Source: Rhodovulum sulfidophilum DSM 1374
GTDB lineage: Bacteria; Pseudomonadota; Alphaproteobacteria; Rhodobacterales; Rhodobacteraceae
NCBI RefSeq assembly: GCF_001633165.1
Contig: NZ_CP015418.1
Location: forward strand, 2,604,001-2,668,000
DNA: 64,000 nt
Direction of reading: 5' to 3'
In this document: positions 56,404-64,000 of the stretch, one piece after another
How positions within the stretch are numbered: position 1 is the first letter of the stretch
Layout: every line of letters starts with the position of its first letter
Notes under the pieces: generated by a model
Databases searched by the model: none
What the model was told of the DNA's origin: nothing
What the model saw: the letters and a program-made list of their open reading frames with translations, nothing else
Translations under genes and position numbers: made by a program

Positions 56404-57351
56404 TCAGCGGATTTGCGAGAGCAGCTCCTCGGCGGTCACGAGCGGGCGCACGCCATGGCTGTGATCTTCTTCGAAAACGTTGCCGAGGGCGGCCCATTCG
56501 TGAAGCGAGTTGATGTCGAGCCTGGCGCAGTCGGGCCGGACCGACCAGGTCACCTGCAGCGGCGAGCAGATGGCCTGATTGTAGCGCGGCCCGGTGGTCG
56601 AGCCGCCATAGATGACGGGGGTGCCCGTCCCTGCGGGCAGGGCGCGCGGCTGGTGCAGGCCATTCACCTGAGTGCCGCGATAGATGTAGTCCTTGAAATC
56701 CAGCGCGGTGTGGTCGTTGACCAGAAGAAAGGCCTGGGCCTCGACGCGCAGTTGCGGGTTCTGGCAGCTTTCCGACATGCAGGACCCGAGCCCCTTGCCC
56801 GGGGCCACCTCGCAGGAGCTGAACACCCAATGCACCTCGATTGTATCGCCGGGCTTCGCGCCGTGAAAGGCGCCGAGACCGGCGGCGGGATCCTTCAGTT
56901 CCTTCTCTGTCAGGCGCGCGGTCTCGTTGCACCTGAAGCCGCCATGCGTGCCGCTGCCGGCGCCGAGCGCGAATCCCGGCCCGGCATGTTCGGCATTGGT
57001 ATGGGTGTGGATGTTGCAGAGATTCATCCGCGAGGCGGGCGGCGCCATGTTGAAGATGCGCGCATTGCGGCCGGCGGGTGCCGAGATGTCGCGCGGCGCC
57101 TGCGGGCCGAAGCCGCGACAGATGCCGTCGGCCGGAACGGAGGCGGCAGGACCGGCTCCATGCGCCTCGGCGGGGCCATGCTGGGCTGAACCATGCTGGG
57201 CGGAACCGTGCGCGGCGGGATCTGCGGCGGCCATCCGGGTGCCGTGATCCGGTTGCTGTCTCGAGCCGTCGGCCGGGGCGGGGGTGGTCAGAAGGCCGCC
57301 GATGAAGGCAAGGGCGGTCATGGCCAGGAAGGCGGTCAGGCGACGCGGCAT
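56404..57351 (-). CDS. Exported delta-class carbonic anhydrase-like protein
   Basis: A 315-residue exported protein. ATG 57351 is preceded by GAGAGGA; a signal peptide (RRLTAFLAMTALAFIGGLLTTPAPA) follows. Residues about 45-70 are His/Ala/Gly-rich with repeats of HGSAQ. The domain starts with CRGFGPQAPRDI, then MNLCNIHTHTNAEHAGPGF, whose clustered histidines resemble the zinc site of delta carbonic anhydrases known from diatoms. VHWVFSSCEVAPGKGLGSCMSESCQNPQLRVEAQAFLLVND and YNQAICSPLQVTWSVRPDC add paired cysteines. The exported location suggests periplasmic CO2/HCO3- conversion. Confidence 0.7.
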   Translation of the reverse strand: MPRRLTAFLAMTALAFIGGLLTTPAPADGSRQQPDHGTRMAAADPAAHGSAQHGSAQHGPAEAHGAGPAASVPADGICRGFGPQAPRDISAPAGRNARIFNMAPPASRMNLCNIHTHTNAEHAGPGFALGAGSGTHGGFRCNETARLTEKELKDPAAGLGAFHGAKPGDTIEVHWVFSSCEVAPGKGLGSCMSESCQNPQLRVEAQAFLLVNDHTALDFKDYIYRGTQVNGLHQPRALPAGTGTPVIYGGSTTGPRYNQAICSPLQVTWSVRPDCARLDINSLHEWAALGNVFEEDHSHGVRPLVTAEELLSQIR

Positions 57352-57656
57352 CGGGTCCTCTCTTGTCCGGAGCCGGGTCTTGTCCGGAGCCGGGCGGGGC
57401 GGTACGAACCGCTGATGGACGGCAACTCGTTGGGAGTTATCGTCATCGATCAAGGCCATCGCGGGGCAGATTGCGGACCGCATCCGGGTGTTTTCCGAGC
57501 TGAGAAGGGCCGGAAGCGCCGAATTCGGGCAGAAGCGGGGCAGGGCGCGCCGCCGATGTCGCGGACGGCAAAGGAAAGGCCGCAAACCGCGCGGCCCGGC
57601 GCGGGCGAACGGCCTAGAACGCTGGGCAGGCAATGCCAGAACGACGGGAGACGTGC

Positions 57657-59207
57657 ATGAGCGAGGCAGAGGCGACGACGGGGCGCCGGGGCCGCGGCGG
57701 TGGCGGTGCCGCGCGGCGTGCGGCGCGCAGCAATCCGGGCATCGAGACGGCGCGGTTCATTACCCGCAACATCCCCGATTTCGAGGTCCTGACGCCCGAG
57801 GCGCTGGAAATCATCGAGACCAATGCCGAGACGGTGCTGGCCGAGATCGGCATCAACTTCGTCGACAATCCGGCCGGGCTTGCGCGCTGGCGCGAGGCCG
57901 GGGCCGAGCTCGAGGGCGAACGCGTGCGCATCCCGCGCGGGCTTGCGCGCAAGCTTTGCGCCACCGCGCCCGCGCGCTTTACCCAGCATGCCCGGAACCC
58001 CGCGCGCAATGTCGAGATCGGAGGCCGCAATCTGGTGCTGGCGCCGGTCTACGGTCCGCCTTTCGTGCGCGACATCGAGGGCGGGCGGCGCTATGCGACG
58101 ATGGAGGATTTCCGCCGCTTCGTGCAGCTGGGGCAGATGTCGAAATGGCTGCACCATTCCGGCGGCACCGTCTGCGAACCGACCGACATCCCCGTCAACA
58201 AGCGCCATCTGGACATGCTGCATGCCCATATGACGCTGTCGGACAAGCCGTTCATGGGCTCGGTCACGGATCCGTCGCGGGCCCGGGATTCGGTGGCGAT
58301 GTGCGAACAGCTCTTCGGCGCCGATTTCGTGGCCGAGAACACGGTGATGACCTCGCTGGTCAACCTCAACTCGCCGCTGACCTTCGATGCAACCATGATG
58401 GGCGCGCTCGAGGTCTATGCTGCGGCCAACCAGGCCTGCATCATCTCGCCCTTCATCGTCGGCGGGGCGATGGCGCCGGTGACGGTGGCGGGCACGCTGA
58501 CCCAGGTGCTGGCCGAAGTGATGGCGGGCGTGGCCTATTCGCAGCTGGTGCGGCCCGGCGCGCCGGTAATCTTCGGCGCCTTCGTGACCTCGATCGACAT
58601 GAATTCGGGTGCGCCGACCTTCGGTACGCCCGAGGCGAGCCAGATCCTCTCGGGCGCGGGTCAGCTGGCGCGGCGCCTGGGGCTGCCATTCCGCTCGGGC
58701 GGCGCGCTTTGCGGATCGAAGCTGCCCGATGCGCAGGCCGCCTACGAGACCGCGAACACGCTGAACGCGGCGCTGCTGGGCGGCGTCAACTTCATGCTGC
58801 ACTCGGCCGGTTGGCTGGAAGGCGGGCTGGTCGCGAGCTACGAGAAATTCGTGATGGATGCCGATCAGCTCGGGGCGCTGCACCGGATGGCGGCAGGGGT
58901 CGCGACCGACGAGGCGGCACAGGCGATGGACGCGCTGCGCGAGGTGGGCCCGGGCGGGCATTTCCTTGGCTGCGCCCATACCCAGGCGCATTTCCGCGAG
59001 GCGTTCTGGCGGACCGATCTGCTTGACTACAAGCCGTTCGAGACCTGGGACGAGGAAGGCGCGCGCGACACTGCCACGCTGGCCTCGGACCGGGTCCGCA
59101 AGCTTCTGGCCAGCTTCGAGGCGCCGGCGCTCGATCCGGCGCGGCGCGAGGCGGTCGAGGATTACATGGCCCGGCGCAAGGCGGAAATGCCGGACGCCTT
59201 CGTCTGA
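57657..59207 (+). CDS. MttB-family trimethylamine methyltransferase-like protein (non-pyrrolysine)
   Basis: A 516-residue TIM-barrel methyltransferase. I choose ATG 57657 with GGGAG upstream. It belongs to the MttB superfamily (NIPDFEVLTPEALEIIETNAE, VLAEIGINF, HSAGWLEGGLVASYEKFVMDADQLG) but has no amber (pyrrolysine) codon, so it resembles the group that includes glycine-betaine methyltransferase MtgB. The N-terminus is Arg/Gly-rich. A corrinoid partner and reactivator are not in the window; the substrate is unknown (betaine, carnitine or a related quaternary amine). Confidence 0.85.
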   Translation: MSEAEATTGRRGRGGGGAARRAARSNPGIETARFITRNIPDFEVLTPEALEIIETNAETVLAEIGINFVDNPAGLARWREAGAELEGERVRIPRGLARKLCATAPARFTQHARNPARNVEIGGRNLVLAPVYGPPFVRDIEGGRRYATMEDFRRFVQLGQMSKWLHHSGGTVCEPTDIPVNKRHLDMLHAHMTLSDKPFMGSVTDPSRARDSVAMCEQLFGADFVAENTVMTSLVNLNSPLTFDATMMGALEVYAAANQACIISPFIVGGAMAPVTVAGTLTQVLAEVMAGVAYSQLVRPGAPVIFGAFVTSIDMNSGAPTFGTPEASQILSGAGQLARRLGLPFRSGGALCGSKLPDAQAAYETANTLNAALLGGVNFMLHSAGWLEGGLVASYEKFVMDADQLGALHRMAAGVATDEAAQAMDALREVGPGGHFLGCAHTQAHFREAFWRTDLLDYKPFETWDEEGARDTATLASDRVRKLLASFEAPALDPARREAVEDYMARRKAEMPDAFV

Positions 59208-59256
59208 CCCGAGGCCGCCGCACAGGGGGCGGCGCGGCCCTGGCCGGGCCCGCCCC

Positions 59257-59559
59257 TCAACCGGACGAGCGCGGGCTGTCGATGTCGCAGATCAGCCGGG
59301 CCTCGGCCACCAGCGCGATCAGCAATTCGACATGCCGTGCGATCGAATACCCGGCGTCGCCCGACTGCCGGATCTCTTCCATGCGCTCTTCCTGTTCGAT
59401 CAGCCAGTTCAGCACGGTGCGCGCGCTGCCCGGCATCCGTCCCTGCATCAGTCGGATGAGGTCGCGGTCGCGGCGGTAATCGGCCAGACCGAACCGGGCG
59501 GCCCGCACCAGCAGGCGGGGACGACAGAGCGTGGCAAGAGTTGCGGGAAGCATGTTCAT
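59257..59559 (-). CDS. DUF6477-type small protein
   Basis: A 100-residue protein starting at ATG 59559 with GGAG eight bases upstream. ATLCRPRLLVRAARFGLADYRRDRDLIRLMQ and SGDAGYSIARHVELLIALVAEARL fit a small Rhodobacteraceae family (DUF6477 as I recall it). There is no signal, Cys cluster or DNA-binding motif that I can name. It is divergent from the DUF6456-type gene and shares its AT-rich upstream region. Confidence 0.65.
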   Translation of the reverse strand: MNMLPATLATLCRPRLLVRAARFGLADYRRDRDLIRLMQGRMPGSARTVLNWLIEQEERMEEIRQSGDAGYSIARHVELLIALVAEARLICDIDSPRSSG

Positions 59560-59639
59560 GGCAGGATCTCCGGGTAATGACACGGAGCACCCTTGCACAA
59601 CCTAAGCGGGTGTTGCGCCCCCGATGAAGGCTGCGAACT

Positions 59640-59648
59640 CTATCCACA
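59640..59648. promoter_or_regulatory. DnaA-box-like site
   Basis: CTATCCACA is 8/9 to the consensus TTATCCACA and is the same variant as one of the boxes upstream of dnaB. It lies in the AT-rich gap between the two divergent DUF genes. A single near-match, so weak evidence. Confidence 0.3.
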
Positions 59649-59694
59649 GAAATCTTTGTGATTTGGAAACAATAATGAATGCTCGATTAAAGGG

Positions 59695-59710
59695 TTAACT
59701 GTAACGTAAC
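59695..59710 (+). promoter_or_regulatory. CtrA-type box
   Basis: TTAA-CTGTAAC-GTAAC matches the CtrA consensus TTAA-N7-TTAAC with one mismatch. TTAAAGGGTTAA overlaps it on the left. It sits about 85 bases before the DUF6456-type start. CtrA control of this gene is an inference. Confidence 0.4.
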
Positions 59711-59792
59711 TAAATCAACCTTGAATTGAAAATGCGACTTGGCGGCATCCGTGCCTCGGCCGCATTTCCAGAGAGCCGAAGGAGGGTGTGCA

Positions 59793-60887
59793 GTGGTTAC
59801 GCATCGCCAGTTGCAATCCGCGCCGGCATGGCTGCCCCAGGCAGCGCGGCTCTATCTGGCGCATACCGAAGGGGGCGTGTCGCTGCGCGCCCTTGCCCGG
59901 ATCGAGGGGTGTCATCCCTCGACCGTGATGCGGCAGGTGCGTCGGGTCGAGACCCGGCGCGACGATCCCCTGATCGACGATGCGCTGAGCCGCCTTGGCG
60001 GTCAGGTCGCCCAGCCCGAATCCCACAAGGAGACTCCCTACATGTCCTCGACAATGCGTTCGTGTCGTCCGGTGGCGGACGAGGCCACGATCAGTCGCGA
60101 GGCGCTGCGCATCCTGCGGCGCCTGAACGAACCGGGTTCGTTCATGGCCGTTGCCCGCGACATGGAGAAGGCCGCGATCCTGCGTGAAAGTGCCGAAGGC
60201 CAGACGACGCGGACGGCGGTCGTGGACCGCTCTGTTGCCGAGGCCTTCGCGCTGAAGGACTGGATCGTCTGCCGCAACCGCGGCCGGGTCACGATCTATG
60301 ATATCAGCACGGCGGGGCGGGCGGCGCTGAAGCGGCTGCAGGCGCGCGAGGCCGCGCGTCGCGACGGCGCCACCGAGCCGGCCTCGGCCTTTGCCGAGCA
60401 GCATCGCGACTGGGACGAGGGCAAGACGGCGCGGGCCGAACGGATCCGCTTCAACCGGGCCGAGTCGCCGCTGTCGATACTGGCGCGGCGCAAGGAAAAG
60501 GACGGCAAGCCCTTCCTGACCCATGATCTGGTCGCGGCGGGCGAGCGCTTGCGGGAGGATTTCGAGGTGGCCCAGCTTGGCCCGCGGGTGGCGCAGAACT
60601 GGGACCGGTTCCTGACCGGCGGCGATCGCGGCGCGTTTTTCGGCCATGACGGTCCGGCCGAGGGGGCGAGCGCGGCACGGGCGCGGGTGAATGCCGCCCT
60701 GCGCGAGCTGGGACCGGGGCTTGGCGATGTGGCGCTGCGCTGCTGCTGTTTCCTCGAGGGCCTGGAACAGGCCGAGAAGCGCATGGGCTGGTCGGCCCGC
60801 TCGGGCAAGATCGTGCTCAGGATCGCTTTGCAGCGGCTCAAGCGGCATTACGAGACCCTTGGCGATCATGGCGGCATGATCGGCTAG
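59793..60887 (+). CDS. DUF6456-type putative regulator with N-terminal HTH
   Basis: A 364-residue protein. GTG 59793 has AAGGAGGG six bases upstream. The N-terminus (AARLYLAHTEGGVSLRALARIEGCHPSTVMRQVRRVE) is a helix-turn-helix. The middle has a second helical part (RILRRLNEPGSFMAVARDMEKAAIL). The C-terminal 130 residues (SPLSILARRKEKDGKPFLTHDLVAAGERLREDFEVAQLGPRV, then ALRCCCFLEGLEQAEKRMGWSARSGKIVLRIALQRLKRHY) are DUF6456, found in alphaproteobacteria and probably DNA-binding. It is convergent with speE. Confidence 0.75.
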   Translation: MVTHRQLQSAPAWLPQAARLYLAHTEGGVSLRALARIEGCHPSTVMRQVRRVETRRDDPLIDDALSRLGGQVAQPESHKETPYMSSTMRSCRPVADEATISREALRILRRLNEPGSFMAVARDMEKAAILRESAEGQTTRTAVVDRSVAEAFALKDWIVCRNRGRVTIYDISTAGRAALKRLQAREAARRDGATEPASAFAEQHRDWDEGKTARAERIRFNRAESPLSILARRKEKDGKPFLTHDLVAAGERLREDFEVAQLGPRVAQNWDRFLTGGDRGAFFGHDGPAEGASAARARVNAALRELGPGLGDVALRCCCFLEGLEQAEKRMGWSARSGKIVLRIALQRLKRHYETLGDHGGMIG

Positions 60888-60930
60888 CCGGAGCCGCCCT
60901 GTCGACGGCCCCGGTCGTCGCCGCCCGGGG

Positions 60931-61791
60931 TCAGGGCATCAGGCGGCGGACATAGCCCGGAAGCGCGAAGGCGGCCTTGTGGACCTCGGGCGTATAATAC
61001 TCGGTCGAGAGCCCGGCTGCTGCCGCCCGGGCCTCGAGCTCGGCCAGGGTGACCGCACGCCCCGGCCCGTCGGTGCCCCAGCCGAAGGCCATCGGCCCGC
61101 CGGCATAGGTCGGCACCGTTGCCAGGTAGCATCCCCAGTCGGCAAAGAGCGCCTTGAAGGCGCGCATCGAATTGGTCAGTTCCTTGCCCTGGACGAACGG
61201 CACCCCGTTCTGCGTCACCAGGATGCCGCCCTCGGTCAGCGCGCGCTTGGCATGGCCGTAGAAGCTGTCGGTGAACAGCACCTCGCCCGGGCCGACCGGA
61301 TCGGTGGAATCGATGACGATCACGTCGTATTTCTGCTGGGTATTGCGCATGAAGGCGGCGCCGTCATCAATCACCAGGTTCAGCCGCGGGTCGTCGAAGG
61401 CGCCCTGGCTGATGCCGGGCAGGTAGGTCTTGCAGAATTCGACCACGCCCGCGTCGATCTCGACCATGGTGACCTCCTCGACCGAGGCATGGCGCAGCGC
61501 CTCGCGCGCCATCCCGCCATCGCCGCCGCCGACGATCAGCACCCGCCTGGCCGCGCCATGGGCGAGGATCGGCACATGGGTCAGCATCTCGTGATAGATG
61601 AAATTGTCGGCCTCGGTCACCTGCACCACGCCGTCCAGCGTCATCACCCGGCCGAAACTCGGATTGTCGAAGACCCTCAGCCGCTGGTGTTCGGTCTGGC
61701 TGTCATAGAACACCTCGGTCTCCTGCAGCGCCTGGCCATAGCCCTTGTGCAGGCGTTCGAGGGTCCAGCCCGGGATCGGGGTGTCTGTCAT
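60931..61791 (-). CDS. speE: Spermidine synthase (polyamine aminopropyltransferase)
   Basis: A 286-residue enzyme transferring aminopropyl from decarboxylated SAM to putrescine. ATG 61791 follows AAGGAG. The N-terminal domain has YDSQTEHQRLRVFDN, and the Rossmann domain has VLIVGGGDGGMAREALRH, VTMVEIDAGVVEFCKTY and YDVIVIDSTDPVGPGEVLF (catalytic Asp). SpeD, which makes its decarboxylated-SAM substrate, is upstream on the same strand, separated by a degenerate gene and a terminator. Confidence 0.95.
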   Translation of the reverse strand: MTDTPIPGWTLERLHKGYGQALQETEVFYDSQTEHQRLRVFDNPSFGRVMTLDGVVQVTEADNFIYHEMLTHVPILAHGAARRVLIVGGGDGGMAREALRHASVEEVTMVEIDAGVVEFCKTYLPGISQGAFDDPRLNLVIDDGAAFMRNTQQKYDVIVIDSTDPVGPGEVLFTDSFYGHAKRALTEGGILVTQNGVPFVQGKELTNSMRAFKALFADWGCYLATVPTYAGGPMAFGWGTDGPGRAVTLAELEARAAAAGLSTEYYTPEVHKAAFALPGYVRRLMP

Positions 61792-61837
61792 TGCGTTGCT
61801 CCTTGACTTCTATCGTTTGGAAGACCCGGTTTTGGGC

Positions 61838-62149
61838 TCAGGTCTGAAAGGCCCCGGCCGGGGCATGCGCGCCCGCCGGGGTCGGATGCAGATGGTGCTC
61901 GTGCAGCAGGGGACGGCTCAGCCTGTCGGCCGCGTCCCGGGCCAGCGCGAAATGGCGGTGGCGGTTCTGCTTGCGCGGCCGGATCGGCCCGGCCTCGGCT
62001 TGCGGTGGCAGATGCCCCGAGGCGACGGCGGGGGTGATCCCGGCCGTGCTCAACGCCCGTCCCGCCAGATGCGCCGTCAGGATAGAGGCGCGTCTCGGGG
62101 CGTCGATCCGTGCGGCGATGATGGGCGAAATGTCGGGGCCATCCTTCAT
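61838..62149 (-). pseudogene. Degenerate ArsR-like winged-helix fragment
   Basis: An open frame of 103 codons from ATG 62149. It starts like an ArsR regulator (DGPDISPIIAARIDAPRRASILTAHLAGRAL) and then reads GITPAVASGHL and RPRKQNRHRHFALA, matching the recognition helix and wing. About seven residues of the preceding helix are missing, and the end (LHEHHLHPTPAGAHAPAGAFQT) is unlike any ArsR. It is about half the usual length of its relatives. I judge it broken but it could still be translated. Confidence 0.5.
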
Positions 62150-62429
62150 GGCGCAAGCCTTCCGGGCCTTGGCTTCGGGGGCAAGCCGAAAGCCCTGTGC
62201 GTGCCCCTCGGGAAGCGCCGGACCGCCTGTTCCGGGAGAATGAATGGCTCGGGGGCCGTTCGGCAGACCGCCTCAAGGGGAAAGAGACCGACAGGCATGA
62301 CGGCCGGAGTGCAGGGCCGTCGATCCGCCGCGCGCCGGGCCGGATCTGCGCGCATTGGCTCGGAAGCTGCTGCGCCTCGTGCCGACCTTGCCGGGCTGTC
62401 ACCGCATCTGTTGCAGGATATGGGCCTAT
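62150..62429. other. Gap without a recognised gene
   Basis: About 280 bases between the ArsR-like fragment and the speD terminator. No conserved frame or ribosome site is seen on either strand. It may contain further decayed parts of the regulator locus. Confidence 0.4.
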
Positions 62430-62460
62430 TAAAACAAGGCGCGCCGCGAGGCAGCGCGCC
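62430..62460 (-). terminator. Rho-independent terminator of speD
   Basis: GGCGCGC / GCGCGCC, a 7-bp stem with a 9-base loop; on the minus strand it is followed by TTGTTTTAAT. It is about 35 bases past the speD stop and separates speD from speE. Confidence 0.8.
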
Positions 62461-62494
62461 CGTTCTGTCAGCGATGAGCACGTCGTCCCCGCGG

Positions 62495-63001
62495 TCAGGC
62501 CGCGACGCGCGCGGCCACCACGTCCTCGCCGCGCAGCAGCTCCTTGACCCGGACGTCGCCCGCATCGAAGGCCGCGCGCAACACCTCGACCGCCCGCCAG
62601 GGCTCGGCATCGCCGCACATGAAGACGTCGAAGGCGCCATAGCCGATCTCGGGCCATGTATGCACCGAGATATGGCTTTCGGCCAGCACCGCCACGCCGC
62701 TTACGCCCTGCGGGCTGAACTTGTGCGTGTGGATATGCAGAAGCGTCGCGCCGCATTCGTCGACGCAGTCGCGGAACGCCTTCTGGATCCGGTCCTCGTC
62801 ATCGAGACCGTCGCCATCGACCACCTCGATGATCAGATGGGTGCCGGCAAAGATCCGGCCTTCACGGCGAATGAAATGGTCGTCACGCGCAACGTCGAAG
62901 ACGTCGCGAGTGGCGTCGACGGCCGGGTGGCCGTGGTGATCTTCCGCATGGGCGCCTGTCTCCAGACCGATCCCCAGTCGGAAGAGGTTGGCGTCAGACA
63001 T
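62495..63001 (-). CDS. speD: S-adenosylmethionine decarboxylase proenzyme
   Basis: A 168-residue pyruvoyl enzyme that supplies the aminopropyl donor. ATG 63001 is preceded by AAGGGG. Self-cleavage is expected between Glu108 and Ser109 in LAESHISVHTWPE, where Ser109 becomes the pyruvoyl group. HTHKFSPQGVSGVAVLAESH is the standard context. FAGTHLIIEVVDGDGLDD is the N-terminal beta-chain core. With speE this gives the SAM-dependent spermidine route; ornithine/arginine decarboxylases are not here. Confidence 0.95.
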   Translation of the reverse strand: MSDANLFRLGIGLETGAHAEDHHGHPAVDATRDVFDVARDDHFIRREGRIFAGTHLIIEVVDGDGLDDEDRIQKAFRDCVDECGATLLHIHTHKFSPQGVSGVAVLAESHISVHTWPEIGYGAFDVFMCGDAEPWRAVEVLRAAFDAGDVRVKELLRGEDVVAARVAA

Positions 63002-63360
63002 GGCGCGCCCCTTCTTACCAGTAGATTGAATCCAGCCGGTCCCTTAGCGCCCCCCCGGGAAGATCCGAAGTTGGGATCGGGTCCGATCGTTTGCGTCACC
63101 TATGGAAGGTTGGGGATTCGATCAATAGCAAATTCTGGAAAAAGCCCAGAAAGCGCCGCGAGTCGTGCAGAAATCTGTCTTGCGGCGGCCGCGTCGGGGG
63201 CGTGACGGGGCAATGACGTGACGGCGTCTCGCAGAAGCGGAGGCCATGGGAAATTCTTGTCGGGTCAAGTTTGAACGATTAAAACCAACGCATGGGGGCC
63301 GTTCCGGGTGGGGCCGCGGCGGTCAGCCATTTGTATAAGTTCTTTTGGAGACGACTTGAT
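63002..63360 (+). promoter_or_regulatory. Intergenic region with promoter of the surface-protein gene
   Basis: A 359-base gap. TATAAG (63334-63339) lies 22 bases before the ATG and GGAG (near 63347) is the probable ribosome site. No clear -35 is seen. The stretch 63261-63290 is AT-richer than its surroundings. No gene is recognised here. Confidence 0.35.
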
Positions 63361-64000
63361 ATGAAAACGGAATTCCTGCTCGGGGCCGCGTTGGCGGTCT
63401 CTCTTGGAGCGGCTGCGCCCGCGGCGACATTGTCGGCATCGGAGATCCTCTCGCAATTCTCGATCGTGACCGCCGGCGATCTCGACACCAACCAGGACAA
63501 TTACGGCCGCGCCTATGTCGGCGGCAATCTGGAAACCTCGGGCAAGGCCGATTTCGCCAATCGCGACATGCCGGTCTCGGCCTATCCCGACGTGATCGTC
63601 GAGGGCAATGCGCGCGGGCCGGGCAGCATTCGGGTCGGCTCCGGCGGAACCACCCTGGCGGTCCGGGGCGACGTCTCTGTCGATACCGTGCAGTTCGGGG
63701 TCGAGCGGACCGGCGAGGTGCTGGTCGGCGGGACGCTGTCGGAGAGCACGAGACAGAATATCAACAACAAGGAAACGCCCACCTTCGACGGTGTCCGGGT
63801 CGAAAGCGGACTTGCGGGCGATCCCGGTTTCGAGGCGCTGTTCCCGACCGACATGGTCGAAACCCTGAACAGGGCGTCGGAGGATCTGTCGGCGCTTGCA
63901 GCGACCGGAGCCGCCACGGTCAGCGGCGGCAACACGCTGAACATCGACGCCACCAGCGGCGGGCTCAACGTCTACAATTTCGATATCTCCGATTTCGGCG
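63361..64000 (+). CDS. Exported choice-of-anchor-A type surface protein, 3' end outside window
   Basis: 213 residues are visible from ATG 63361. The signal peptide FLLGAALAVSLGAAAPAATL is followed by a domain typical of choice-of-anchor-A proteins: ASEILSQFSIVTAGDLDTNQ, then GRAYVGGNLETSG, VIVEGNARGPGSIRVGSGG and VLVGGTLSEST. The pattern is a repeated beta strand with Gly-Asn/Gly-Gly turns. Such proteins usually end in a sorting signal (PEP-CTERM, VPLPA-CTERM or LPXTG-like), which would lie beyond the window. Function is probably in cell-surface or exopolysaccharide attachment. Confidence 0.75.
   Translation, partial: MKTEFLLGAALAVSLGAAAPAATLSASEILSQFSIVTAGDLDTNQDNYGRAYVGGNLETSGKADFANRDMPVSAYPDVIVEGNARGPGSIRVGSGGTTLAVRGDVSVDTVQFGVERTGEVLVGGTLSESTRQNINNKETPTFDGVRVESGLAGDPGFEALFPTDMVETLNRASEDLSALAATGAATVSGGNTLNIDATSGGLNVYNFDISDFG

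Noticed and set aside
59208..59256. Terminator after the MttB-family gene
   Set aside because: GC-rich inverted repeats exist in the gap, but there is no T run and pairing is imperfect; not strong enough to list.
1..64000. tRNA or rRNA genes, CRISPR arrays, prophage, integrase/att sites
   Set aside because: No T-loop/acceptor patterns, spacer-repeat arrays or phage structural genes were noticed by reading. A tRNAscan or CRISPR search was not possible, so short elements could be missed.

Overview
The window is chromosomal DNA from a GC-rich alphaproteobacterium, most likely a member of the Rhodobacteraceae (Rhodobacter/Rhodovulum-like). The reasons are the block ispDF / dus(nifR3)-ntrB-ntrC-ntrY-ntrX-trkA-trkH-hfq-hflX, an NtrC without the sigma-54 contact loop (known from Rhodobacter capsulatus), small DUF6477/DUF6456-type proteins, an FnrL-type box and a CtrA-type box. 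The genus is an inference. I saw no rRNA, tRNA, CRISPR array or prophage.

Layout. 1-7.96 kb: minus-strand housekeeping genes (alr, dnaB, pyrE, pyrC, a LysE exporter, a glutaryl-CoA dehydrogenase-like gene), with one DUF1127 gene on the plus strand. 8.07-13.9 kb: a plus-strand accessory cluster holding a MoxR ATPase and a CoxE-like VWA protein, then XdhC and a molybdopterin-binding protein. These look like maturation factors for a molybdenum hydroxylase whose structural genes are not here. Between the two halves sit an FnrL-type box, a tandem-hairpin RNA candidate ending in a terminator, an ATTC-N8-GAAT (SqrR/BigR-type) operator and two YeeE/YedE sulfur-transport genes. 13.9-14.5 kb: a decayed IS630-type transposase. 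14.7-19.4 kb: a globin-coupled chemoreceptor, infC with a non-AUG start, tpiA and two Fe-S assembly genes. 20.2-28.0 kb: purMN, rnd, two small lipoproteins, sufE, hpt, coq10, pncC, pgpA and ispDF.

28.2-40.0 kb is a long plus-strand run: tRNA-dihydrouridine synthase, the nitrogen two-component systems NtrBC and NtrYX, the potassium uptake system TrkAH, Hfq and HflX. 40-51 kb: a secreted phage-lysozyme-like protein, a penicillin-acylase family Ntn hydrolase, a beta-hydroxyacid dehydrogenase, a polyamine-type ABC transporter without a binding protein, PPK2, an alpha/beta hydrolase and MetA. 51-64 kb: a FadL-like porin, a DMT exporter, guaA, a delta-class carbonic anhydrase-like exported protein, an MttB-family methyltransferase, a DUF6477/DUF6456 divergent pair around an AT-rich intergenic region, speE and speD separated by a degenerate ArsR-like fragment, and the start of an exported choice-of-anchor-A type surface protein.

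The most unusual locus is 10271-10568. An FnrL-type site, a terminator-ended RNA candidate with two hairpins carrying the same 8-nt C-rich loop, and a persulfide-type operator lying on a TATAAT box are packed into 300 bases between metalloenzyme-maturation genes and sulfur transporters. It reads as an oxygen- and sulfur-responsive control node.
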